From an uncultured Eggerthella sp. (GTDB lineage: Bacteria > Actinomycetota > Coriobacteriia > Coriobacteriales > Eggerthellaceae), in NCBI GenBank assembly GCA_900544455.1, contig UQVJ01000098.1:1-5922 (forward strand): 5,922 nt of DNA, written 5' to 3'. A program made the translations under genes and the position numbers. The notes beneath the pieces are model-generated. The model was not told the origin of the DNA. It saw only the letters and a program-made list of their open reading frames with translations, and made no database searches. The stretch's first letter is position 1. Each line of letters starts with the position of its first letter. This document shows positions 1-5,324 of this stretch, piece after piece.

Positions 1-893
1 TGCAAGAGCTTCTGCTGGATGAGATCGCCCCATTTGTCGATAGAGCCATCGAGTCCAAACGTGCTGGAACGCTCGTTCCAATAATCACGCGTGGCCTTGA
101 GCACGTTGAAGGTTTCAGTTCCTTCTGGAGCAGCAACAGGCTTTTCCGCAACCACGGCAAACAGGGGTGAAGCACCATAAAGCTCATATTCCCAATCCAG
201 GTATACCTCCTTGCCGGCATCTTCAATTACCGTGATGCCGTCGAAGCCCACCTGTGCCAGGGCATCGGCATCCCATGCGGGACGCACTACCGAAGAAAGA
301 GGAAGAGAATCGTAATAGGGTTTGTCGTTAGTGCACACGGCCGTGCGCATGCCGGTTTTCCGGTAATACGCCGCTTCGTTTTCGCGCACCTTCTGCGCAA
401 CAGCTTCGCTGTAGAACTCGTGGTGCCAATTTGCGTCGAATACGAGCAGCTTTCCGCCGGGCTTCAAAACCTTCAGGCATTCGCGATATGCGGCAACCGG
501 ATTCGGCAGCGTCCACGTAACGTTACGCGTCACAACCAGGTCGAAGGTTGCCTCGGGGAAGCTTAAGCTTTCGGCATCCATATGAAGCATCACAGCGTCA
601 ACGCCACGTTTTTCGGCATTCGCGCGAGCGCAGGCAAGCATATTGTCGGAGGTATCAATGCCGTACACCTTGGCGCCTTCCGCACCAAGCGCACAGGGGA
701 AGAATCCGGGACCACAGCCCAAATCAAGGACGGTTTTCCCTTCAAGGGAACACCCCGCCAAGCGAGAAGCCAACCCAACCCACTTGACCGAGCGGGAATC
801 TTCCAGTTCTTCGTTCACGTACTGGTCGTAGTCGTCGGAATCGGACCAGGAAAGTGATTCGTAATGGGGATCAAGTGCGGCTTCCTGCATCAT
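1..893 (-). CDS. Class I SAM-dependent methyltransferase, 3' end cut by the window edge
   Basis: Only the first 297 codons are visible and the frame is still open at base 1. The Rossmann-fold methyltransferase signature is clear: motif I VLDLGCGPG at residues 55-63, the acidic residue after strand beta-2 in VYGIDTS (Asp80), the FDLVVTRN strand near 117-124, and LKPGGKLLVFDANW at 143-156. The substrate cannot be named. An in-frame TGA lies just upstream with no start codon between it and the tandem ATG ATG, so the start is at 893 or 890. The purine-rich stretch AGAGGA (895-900) is spaced better for the second ATG. One domain would normally end near residue 250, yet the frame continues into a segment (YWNERSSTFG near 271-280) that looks like the opening of another methyltransferase domain. 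The gene has its own upstream region behind two terminators and is probably transcribed separately from the ligase gene. The class is certain; the substrate is unknown. Confidence 0.9.
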   Translation of the reverse strand, partial: MMQEAALDPHYESLSWSDSDDYDQYVNEELEDSRSVKWVGLASRLAGCSLEGKTVLDLGCGPGFFPCALGAEGAKVYGIDTSDNMLACARANAEKRGVDAVMLHMDAESLSFPEATFDLVVTRNVTWTLPNPVAAYRECLKVLKPGGKLLVFDANWHHEFYSEAVAQKVRENEAAYYRKTGMRTAVCTNDKPYYDSLPLSSVVRPAWDADALAQVGFDGITVIEDAGKEVYLDWEYELYGASPLFAVVAEKPVAAPEGTETFNVLKATRDYWNERSSTFGLDGSIDKWGDLIQQKLL

Positions 894-908
894 GTCCTCT
901 TCTGCATC

Positions 909-937
909 GATGTTACTTCTTTCAAGACCGTAACATC
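909..937. promoter_or_regulatory. Perfect 8-bp inverted repeat upstream of methyltransferase gene, operator-like
   Basis: GATGTTAC (909-916) and GTAACATC (930-937) form a perfect inverted repeat with a 13-bp spacer. The half-site centres are 21 bp apart, about two helical turns. On the minus strand the distal half overlaps a possible -10 hexamer TATGAT (935-940); no good -35 is visible. The motif ATAACACG also repeats at a 10-bp period just beyond (938-945 and 948-955). The position between putative promoter and start codon fits a repressor site, but it could also form a weak hairpin in the leader RNA. No regulator is encoded in the window. Confidence 0.4.
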
Positions 938-1006
938 ATAACACGCGATAACACGTTCCAGAGATTCGTAACCTGAAAACGGTCCGTACGGAACATTGCG
1001 CGGGTG

Positions 1007-1066
1007 GAACGGCATGCGCACCATTCCCTCGCAAGTCAACGGCACGCGCGCCATCCCCTCGCAAGC
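1007..1066. repeat. Two-copy 30-bp tandem repeat
   Basis: Bases 1007-1036 and 1037-1066 are consecutive 30-bp units matching at 25 of 30 positions by eye, sharing cores such as CATTCCCTCGCAAG and CATCCCCTCGCAAG. Most differences are transitions. A third copy is not recognisable on either side. The repeat lies between terminator B and the methyltransferase upstream region. Confidence 0.75.
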
Positions 1067-1080
1067 CAAAACCAGCGCAC

Positions 1081-1107
1081 AAAAAAGCGCCACTCATAGA
1101 GCGGCGC
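1081..1107 (-). terminator. Intrinsic terminator B, second in tandem
   Basis: On the minus strand GCGCCGCTC pairs with GAGTGGCGC around a TAT loop (9 bp with one G-U pair) and is followed directly by six Ts (1086-1081). It lies 9 nt after the stop codon of the degenerate ligase-tail copy, much as terminator A lies 11 nt after the true ligase stop. It would back up terminator A and shield the methyltransferase gene from read-through. Confidence 0.8.
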
Positions 1108-1116
1108 ACGTAGAAC

Positions 1117-1146
1117 TTATTTGTAGTGGCTATTAAGGATGCACTG
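1117..1146 (-). pseudogene. Degenerate duplicate of the last codons of the acyl-CoA ligase gene
   Basis: Bases 1123-1146 match the ligase 3' end at 1224-1247 in 19 of 24 positions by eye. Translated in the same phase, the copy reads QCILNSHYK then TAA (1117-1119), against QRIFDSRY then TAG in the real gene. Nothing further upstream in the copy resembles the ligase, so only the last eight or so codons survive. A terminator follows at nearly the same distance as in the real gene. It could be the remnant of a deleted tandem ligase paralogue or a small local duplication of the gene end. Chance similarity is unlikely but not excluded. Confidence 0.5.
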
Positions 1147-1182
1147 ACTGCCAAACGCGCCAACACGCCCAGCCTGCACCGC

Positions 1183-1209
1183 AAAAAAACGCCGCCCCTA
1201 AGGGCGGCG
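1183..1209 (-). terminator. Intrinsic terminator A of the acyl-CoA ligase gene
   Basis: On the minus strand CGCCGCCC (1209-1202) pairs perfectly with GGGCGGCG (1197-1190) around a TTAG loop, followed by seven Ts (1189-1183). It starts 11 nt after the ligase stop codon. The very GC-rich 8-bp stem with an uninterrupted T-run makes a strong Rho-independent terminator. A short A/T run precedes the stem, so weak activity in the other direction is possible. Confidence 0.92.
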
Positions 1210-1220
1210 CCAACAAAAAA

Positions 1221-2456
1221 CTAGTAGCGGCTATCGAAGATGCGCTGGGTCTTTTTCTCGGAACGAGGAAGCTCGCCAATGGGCACACCCTTGGCATCGG
1301 GGGTGCAGCCGATCTTCGCCTTGAAGATGAGAGCCAGCTCTTCTTCGCAGCGCTGCAGAGCATCGCCTTCAAGCGAGGTTTCGAACAGCACCGTAAGCAC
1401 GTCGCGGCCCATGATGTGCTCGATCATTACCTGGTACTCGGAAGACGTACCCGAGGTTGCGGCGATAACCTCTTCCACCTGAGCGGGGAACATATTAACG
1501 CCCTTAACCTTGAACATATCATCGGTGCGGCCTACCAGCGTGTCGATGCGGGGGTGCTTCATGCCGCAAGCGCAATCGCCGGGAATGATGCGGGTAAGGT
1601 CGTGCGTGCGATAGCGGATAAGCGGAGCGCCTTCCTTGCGCAGGGTGGTAAGAACCAGCTCGCCAACCTCGCCGTCAGGCACGGGCTCGCCTGTTTTCGG
1701 GTTAACGACCTCGGCATATACGTAGTCGCTCCACAGATGCATACCATCGTGCTCGTGGCAGGAAATACCAATGCCCGGGCCGTAGATTTCGGTAAGGCCG
1801 TAGATATCGAAGATCTCGATGCCCAGCTCTGTTTCAATGCGATGGCGCATCTTTTCGCTCCAACGCTCGGAACCGATAACGCCCTTCTTAAGAGCGAGCT
1901 TATCGCGAATGCCACGCTCGGCAATTGCCTCGGCGAGAAGCAAAGCATAGGAGGAGGTGGCGCACAGAACGGTGGACCGCAAGTCTTCCATCATAGTGAG
2001 CTGCTTTTCGGTGTTGCCCGGACCCAGCGGCACTGCCATGGCGCCCAGCTTTTCGGCGCCAAGCTGGAAGCCGATGCCGGCCGTCCACAGGCCATAGCCC
2101 GGCGTAATGTGAATGCGGTCTTTGTTGGTGATGCCCACCGTTTCATAGCAACGCGCAAACATCGTGGCCCAGTCGTCTACGTCCTTCTGGGTATAGGGAA
2201 TTACCACAGGGATGCCCGTGGTGCCAGAAGAGGAATGGATGCGAACGATCTTTTCCTCGGGCACAGCGGCCAATCCCAGCGGATAGGCCTCACGCAGGTC
2301 CGCCTTTTCGGAGAAAGGCAGCTTTTCGAAATCTTCCTGGGTCTGAACGTCAGAAAGATCGATGCCCTCGAACTTCTTCGCATAGAAGGGCGAACGTTCC
2401 TTCAGCGTCTTGAACTGCTCCTTGATGAGGGAGAACTGCTCGTCGGTCAATTCCAT
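1221..2456 (-). CDS. paaK: Phenylacetate-CoA ligase family AMP-forming arylacetyl-CoA ligase
   Basis: A 411-residue adenylate-forming enzyme of the PaaK family. It should activate an aromatic acid such as phenylacetate or indoleacetate with ATP and CoA, giving aryl-CoA, AMP and PPi in the cytoplasm. Visible motifs in order: the ATP-binding loop SSSGTTGIP (75-83), DIYGLTEIYGPG (217-228, the YGxTE signature), RYRTHDLT (281-288), GRTDDMFKVKGVNMFPAQVEE (309-329), and the C-terminal lysine region PRSEKKTQR (397-405) that supplies the adenylation Lys. Length is near the family norm. I chose the ATG at 2456, which has AAAGG 7 nt upstream; a TTG at 2510 would add 18 residues that lie inside a hairpin. 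The gene follows iorAB on the same strand, a pairing known from methanogenic archaea, so arylacetyl-CoA is the likely shared intermediate. The exact acid is not decided by sequence. Confidence 0.92.
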   Translation of the reverse strand: MELTDEQFSLIKEQFKTLKERSPFYAKKFEGIDLSDVQTQEDFEKLPFSEKADLREAYPLGLAAVPEEKIVRIHSSSGTTGIPVVIPYTQKDVDDWATMFARCYETVGITNKDRIHITPGYGLWTAGIGFQLGAEKLGAMAVPLGPGNTEKQLTMMEDLRSTVLCATSSYALLLAEAIAERGIRDKLALKKGVIGSERWSEKMRHRIETELGIEIFDIYGLTEIYGPGIGISCHEHDGMHLWSDYVYAEVVNPKTGEPVPDGEVGELVLTTLRKEGAPLIRYRTHDLTRIIPGDCACGMKHPRIDTLVGRTDDMFKVKGVNMFPAQVEEVIAATSGTSSEYQVMIEHIMGRDVLTVLFETSLEGDALQRCEEELALIFKAKIGCTPDAKGVPIGELPRSEKKTQRIFDSRY

Positions 2457-2463
2457 GGGTCTG

Positions 2464-2468
2464 CCTTT
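2464..2468 (-). promoter_or_regulatory. Ribosome binding site deciding the paaK start
   Basis: AAAGG on the minus strand ends 7 nt before the ATG at 2456. The alternative TTG at 2510 lies within the 3' arm of the 2505-2533 hairpin, so it would be poorly accessible. This supports the 411-residue form. Confidence 0.6.
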
Positions 2469-2496
2469 CTGTGTAGCAGGTTGCCTTGTTACGCTG

Positions 2497-2533
2497 AAAA
2501 CAAACCGCAAATAGGGGGCAAACCCCCTTGCGG
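2497..2533 (-). terminator. Terminator-like hairpin between iorB and paaK, possible attenuator
   Basis: On the minus strand CCGCAA-GGGGG (2533-2523) folds onto CCCCC-TAT-TTGCGG (2518-2505): 11 pairs with a 3-nt bulge and a TTTG loop, followed by TTTGTTTT (2504-2497). It could end the purE-iorAB transcript. However, it lies downstream of a -10-like hexamer (2545-2550), so it would also sit in the leader of a transcript starting there and could act as an attenuator of paaK. I see no clear competing antiterminator and no leader peptide. Confidence 0.6.
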
Positions 2534-2544
2534 CTTCTAAGCAA

Positions 2545-2550
2545 ATTACA
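2545..2550 (-). promoter_or_regulatory. Possible -10 element of a paaK promoter
   Basis: TGTAAT on the minus strand differs from TATAAT at one position. The region 16-18 bp upstream has no good -35 match, and it lies inside the 38-bp inverted repeat, so any promoter here may need an activator or be blocked by a repressor. Weak on sequence alone. Confidence 0.3.
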
Positions 2551-2553
2551 GAT

Positions 2554-2591
2554 GATGCGTTTCACTCTACCACGATAAAGCGAAACGCATC
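2554..2591. promoter_or_regulatory. 38-bp inverted repeat upstream of paaK, operator-like
   Basis: GATGCGTTTC (2554-2563) and GAAACGCATC (2582-2591) are perfect 10-bp inverted arms around an 18-bp spacer. The spacer itself has partial inner symmetry (CTcTA and TAaAG). There is no T-run on either side, so it is not a terminator. It lies in the iorB-paaK gap immediately upstream of the TGTAAT hexamer, where a regulator binding as a dimer would sit. A role in responding to aryl acids or aromatic amino acids is only inference. Confidence 0.5.
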
Positions 2592-2611
2592 GGAATAATC
2601 GAGTTACGCAC

Positions 2612-2689
2612 CCAAACCTAGGCTGGCGGCAACGTCGATCGGGTTGTACGCCCAAGCCGCTGGCGGCGCGAGCGCCGATCGGAGTACGC
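2612..2689 (-). repeat. Imperfect tandem duplication at the 3' end of iorB
   Basis: Two adjacent copies, upstream unit 2652-2689 (38 bp) and downstream unit 2612-2651 (40 bp), align at 31 of 35 gap-free positions by eye. Both begin GCGTAC and share CCGATCG and GCCGCCAGC. Relative to the downstream unit, the upstream one lacks 2 nt after GCGTAC, has 3 extra nt, then lacks 3 nt, so the net effect is a frameshift. In matching phase the downstream unit encodes AYNPIDVAASLGLG and the upstream one PIGARAASGLG after the shift. The iorB stop now used (2618-2620) falls out of frame inside the downstream unit. Confidence 0.8.
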
Positions 2690-3295
2690 GCCCTCGACCA
2701 AGCTGACGGCGCGAAGGTTCATCTCGACGAAACGCTCCTTCACACAAGCAGGAACAACGGCACGCATGTCGTCGAGCGTCAGCACACCGCGAAGGGCGCT
2801 TTCGCTTTCGGGTGCGTTTACCGCCTTAAGGGCGCTTGCCAACATGATGATATTCAGCGCCTTGCGGGAGCCCAACGCATCGCACAGCGCAACGTCGTCC
2901 ACCACAACCACGTGAGCGCCCGATGCCTGCAGGGCATCGATCATCTTAGCGGGGTCGTACGAAGGTGATTTGAAGTCGCCCACCGTAGGGGCAACACCCG
3001 AGCGGGCAACCACCATCACGCCCGAAGGCTTCAGCAGGTGAAGAGCACGTAGGCCCTCGCCAGGCTCAAGCGCGATGATCACATCGTCGGACGCATCGCC
3101 GGGCAGCGGCGAGAACACTTCTTCGCCGTTGTTGCCCATGCGCACATGACTCATAACGTCGCCGCCGCGCTGCGCCATGCCCGTGGTTTCAGCCGTGCGC
3201 ACCTGCCAACCCTTCGATCGGGCCGCTTCGGCCAAGATCTTCGCAGCGAGTACGCTGCCCTGTCCGCCGATGCCGGCAAGAGAAACGTTGATCAT
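2618..3295 (-). CDS. iorB: Indolepyruvate:ferredoxin oxidoreductase beta subunit
   Basis: A 225-residue gamma-type domain of the 2-oxoacid:ferredoxin oxidoreductase family, partner of IorA in a cytoplasmic complex. Family marks are the N-terminal nucleotide-fold loop LAGIGGQGSVLAAKIL (6-21), GMAQRGGDVMSHVRMG (39-54), and a helical end with FVEMNL (189-194). The ATG at 3295 overlaps the iorA stop as ATGA and has GGGAG 7 nt upstream; an ATG at 3322 would add RRERRECA-type sequence before the conserved start, so I reject it. The protein is about 25 residues longer than usual. After EGAYS the last 20 residues are Arg-rich (RRSRRQRLGRTTRSTLPPA) and unlike the family. They coincide with a tandem duplication carrying a 2-nt indel. 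Without that event the gene would probably end AYNPIDVAASLGLGA with the TAA at 2604-2606. The core domain is intact, so activity is likely kept. Confidence 0.9.
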   Translation of the reverse strand: MINVSLAGIGGQGSVLAAKILAEAARSKGWQVRTAETTGMAQRGGDVMSHVRMGNNGEEVFSPLPGDASDDVIIALEPGEGLRALHLLKPSGVMVVARSGVAPTVGDFKSPSYDPAKMIDALQASGAHVVVVDDVALCDALGSRKALNIIMLASALKAVNAPESESALRGVLTLDDMRAVVPACVKERFVEMNLRAVSLVEGAYSDRRSRRQRLGRTTRSTLPPA

Positions 3296-5310
3296 TGCGC
3301 ACTCCCTTCGTTCCCGTCGCATTCAAGGGCGTCATCTTCGCACAGGTACGTACATAAGCCGCAGCCGTTGCACAGCGAAGCATCCACAACGGGGCGACGA
3401 TTCTCGGCGTCCCAAGAAAGCGCGGGGCATCCGATTTTCAGCACGCACTTGCCACAGCCCGTGCACGCCTCTTCGCGATAGCGCACAGGAGCGCCAGGCT
3501 TGATCAGCTTCACGCAGGGCGATTCAAAGATAATGCCCGAAGGGCCGTCGTAGTAAATTGCTTCGCGAGCCGCTTCGCGCGCTTCATCCAAGCGCAGAGG
3601 GTTGGCATGCGTGATAACCTTCACGCCCAATGCGCGCAGCACCGCTTCGATGGAGATCGGCTCGGACTTGGGCCCCATCAAGGTAACGCCCGTGCCAGGA
3701 TGAGGCTGCGATCCGGTCATCGCCGTGGTGGCATTGTCCAGCACGCATACCGTGATGTCGTGCTGGTTGTATACCGCATTGGCAATGCCCGTCATGCCAC
3801 TGGCGAAGAAAGTGGAATCGCCCACGAACGAAAGAGCCTTCTTGCCGGGCTCCACGACGCTGAAGCCCTGCGCCACTGTGATACCCGCACCCATGCACAG
3901 GCAGGTGTCGACGGCGTTCAGCGGCTTCGCGTTGCCCAACGTATAACAGCCGATATCGCCGCAGAAAATACCATCGCTTGGCTTCTTCAAGGCAGACTTT
4001 ACCGCATAGAACGCGCCACGATGTGGGCAGCCCGGACACAACAGCGGAGGGCGGGCAGGCGGCTGAGCCTGGGCCGCTTCTTCACCGATGCCCGCAACCA
4101 TGGCAGTTTCAGCGCCGAACACCTTGCGGGGCTCGGCCAGTTGCACGCCGAAGAACGCTCGCAGCTGAGCGGCGATGGCGTCTACTGTGTTTTCGCCGCG
4201 GTCGGTTGCCTCGCCCGTCAGCTTGCCATGCACGCGATAGGAAGCATGCGCGCACCCCGCCGTTTTCAGCATTTCGTCTTCCAGGACATGATCCAGTTCC
4301 TCGAACACGATCACATCGCTTAAACCCTCGGTAAAACGCACGGCGCGCTTCTGAGGGAACGGATACGGCGTGCCAACCTGCATGACGCGATATGCAGGAA
4401 GAGCCTCCACCGCCTTGCCATAAGCGGGGCCGCCCATGGTGCAGTAGCCGCCTTCGCACTGCGGCGGGAGAATCGGCGCTGCGGGAGCACCCTGCGACCA
4501 CACAAGCTTGCCGGCCTGGACTTCCTCTTCCAGCAGGCGCAACGCCTCACGCGCGTACGCATACGAAATGCCGCCGGCGACAATGCCGAACTGGGCATCT
4601 TCGCCTTCGCCGAACACGGGGTTGAAGACGTCGAATTCACTCTCGGAAAAATCATCTGCAATAGCTGCCAGGCGTTCGTTGATTTCCTTATGGGCAGCGT
4701 AGGAGCGCTTCGGGAAAATGACCCAACGCGAATCGCGCTTGAAACCTTCGGGCGTGCGTGCCTGAGTGCGCTCGGCAACCTCGAAATACGTGGAAGCGTG
4801 GCACACACGCGTGGTGGGACGCATCAACACGGGGGTTTGGTACTTCTCAGAAAGGTCGTAGGCGATGCCCATCATCTGACATCCCTGCTCGGGCGTTGCC
4901 GGGTCGAACACCGGCACCTTGGCGAATGCCGCAAAACGGCGCGTATCCTGCTCGGTCTGGGAAGAAATGGGGCCCGGATCGTCGGCCACGTACAGAACAG
5001 TGCCGCCTTTCACGCCCACATAGTTCAGCGACATCAGCGCATCGCTGGCAACGTTCAAGCCCACCTGCTTGCAGGTGTACAGCGTGCGCGCGCCAGAATA
5101 GGCAGCGCCTGCCAGCAGTTCCAAGGCCGCCTTTTCGTTCGTGGACCACTCAACGTGAACGCCTTCGGCACGACCGGCGGCATGCTCTTTTGCCACTGTT
5201 TCGATAACCTCGGAAGAAGGCGTGCCTGGGTATCCGGCGCACACACGCACACCCGCTTCAAGAGCGGCATGGGCGAATGCCTCGTTGCCCGTCAAAAATT
5301 CTTTTGCCAT
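3292..5310 (-). CDS. iorA: Indolepyruvate:ferredoxin oxidoreductase alpha subunit
   Basis: A 672-residue catalytic subunit that interconverts aryl-2-oxoacid plus CoA and arylacetyl-CoA plus CO2, moving electrons to ferredoxin. It has the pyrimidine-binding domain with GYPGTPSSEV (26-35) and EWSTNEKAALELLAGAAYSG (54-73). A middle domain carries GTPYPFP (313-319) and VFEELDHVLED (335-345). The TPP domain has CPGCPHRGAFYAV (425-437), GDIGCYTLG (451-459), GDSTFF (497-502) and LDNATTAMTG (524-533). A C-terminal two-cluster ferredoxin domain has Cys at 616, 619, 622, 628 and 647, 650, 653, 657. The last Cys is followed by Glu rather than the usual Pro. Residues about 268-306 look like an insertion containing C285 and C290. 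The ATG at 5310 has AAGGA 9 nt upstream, beside the purE stop, suggesting coupled translation. Its stop overlaps the iorB start. Aryl specificity is inferred from IorA architecture and the ligase neighbour. Confidence 0.95.
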   Translation of the reverse strand: MAKEFLTGNEAFAHAALEAGVRVCAGYPGTPSSEVIETVAKEHAAGRAEGVHVEWSTNEKAALELLAGAAYSGARTLYTCKQVGLNVASDALMSLNYVGVKGGTVLYVADDPGPISSQTEQDTRRFAAFAKVPVFDPATPEQGCQMMGIAYDLSEKYQTPVLMRPTTRVCHASTYFEVAERTQARTPEGFKRDSRWVIFPKRSYAAHKEINERLAAIADDFSESEFDVFNPVFGEGEDAQFGIVAGGISYAYAREALRLLEEEVQAGKLVWSQGAPAAPILPPQCEGGYCTMGGPAYGKAVEALPAYRVMQVGTPYPFPQKRAVRFTEGLSDVIVFEELDHVLEDEMLKTAGCAHASYRVHGKLTGEATDRGENTVDAIAAQLRAFFGVQLAEPRKVFGAETAMVAGIGEEAAQAQPPARPPLLCPGCPHRGAFYAVKSALKKPSDGIFCGDIGCYTLGNAKPLNAVDTCLCMGAGITVAQGFSVVEPGKKALSFVGDSTFFASGMTGIANAVYNQHDITVCVLDNATTAMTGSQPHPGTGVTLMGPKSEPISIEAVLRALGVKVITHANPLRLDEAREAAREAIYYDGPSGIIFESPCVKLIKPGAPVRYREEACTGCGKCVLKIGCPALSWDAENRRPVVDASLCNGCGLCTYLCEDDALECDGNEGSAQ

Positions 5311-5324
5311 TAAGTTGATTCCTT

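Larger units (their letters stand above)
894..1220. other. 327-bp gene-free region between methyltransferase and ligase genes
   Basis: No convincing gene lies here. Two short minus-strand frames (890-1093 and 936-1184) have compositions unlike the neighbouring proteins and run through terminators and repeats. From right to left the region holds the ligase terminator (1183-1209), a degenerate second copy of the ligase 3' end (1117-1146) with its own terminator (1081-1107), a 30-bp tandem repeat (1007-1066), and a palindromic, promoter-like stretch (909-955) in front of the methyltransferase gene. Confidence 0.8.

Noticed and set aside
890..1093. Minus-strand 67-codon frame whose TGA overlaps the methyltransferase ATG
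   Set aside because: The overlap looks like translational coupling, but the frame starts inside terminator B, reads the 30-bp repeat and the palindrome, and has no ribosome site or protein-like pattern.
2457..2510. Longer start of paaK at a TTG (18 extra residues)
   Set aside because: The extra codons come from the 3' arm of a hairpin and are not family-like. The ATG at 2456 has AAAGG at good spacing.
1416..2540. 374-codon open frame on the plus strand antisense to paaK
   Set aside because: It is a shadow of paaK caused by GC-rich codon bias. It has no recognisable motif and no ribosome site, while the opposite strand has every PaaK motif.
2554..2591. Inverted repeat as the iorAB terminator
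   Set aside because: Neither arm is followed by a T-run, and the 18-base spacer is long. It fits a protein-binding site better; the hairpin at 2505-2533 is the better terminator candidate.
3296..3322. Longer start of iorB at an ATG, 9 codons upstream
   Set aside because: The conserved protein begins MINVSLAGIGGQG, and GGGAG lies 7 nt before the ATG at 3295. The extra residues are charged and not conserved in kind.
3607..4323. 238-codon plus-strand open frame inside iorA
   Set aside because: It lies wholly antisense to the TPP and middle domains of iorA and has a His- and Arg-rich composition typical of shadow frames.
4690..5313. 207-codon plus-strand open frame antisense to the start of iorA
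   Set aside because: The opposite strand encodes the conserved pyrimidine domain of IorA. The plus-strand product shows no domain or start signal.
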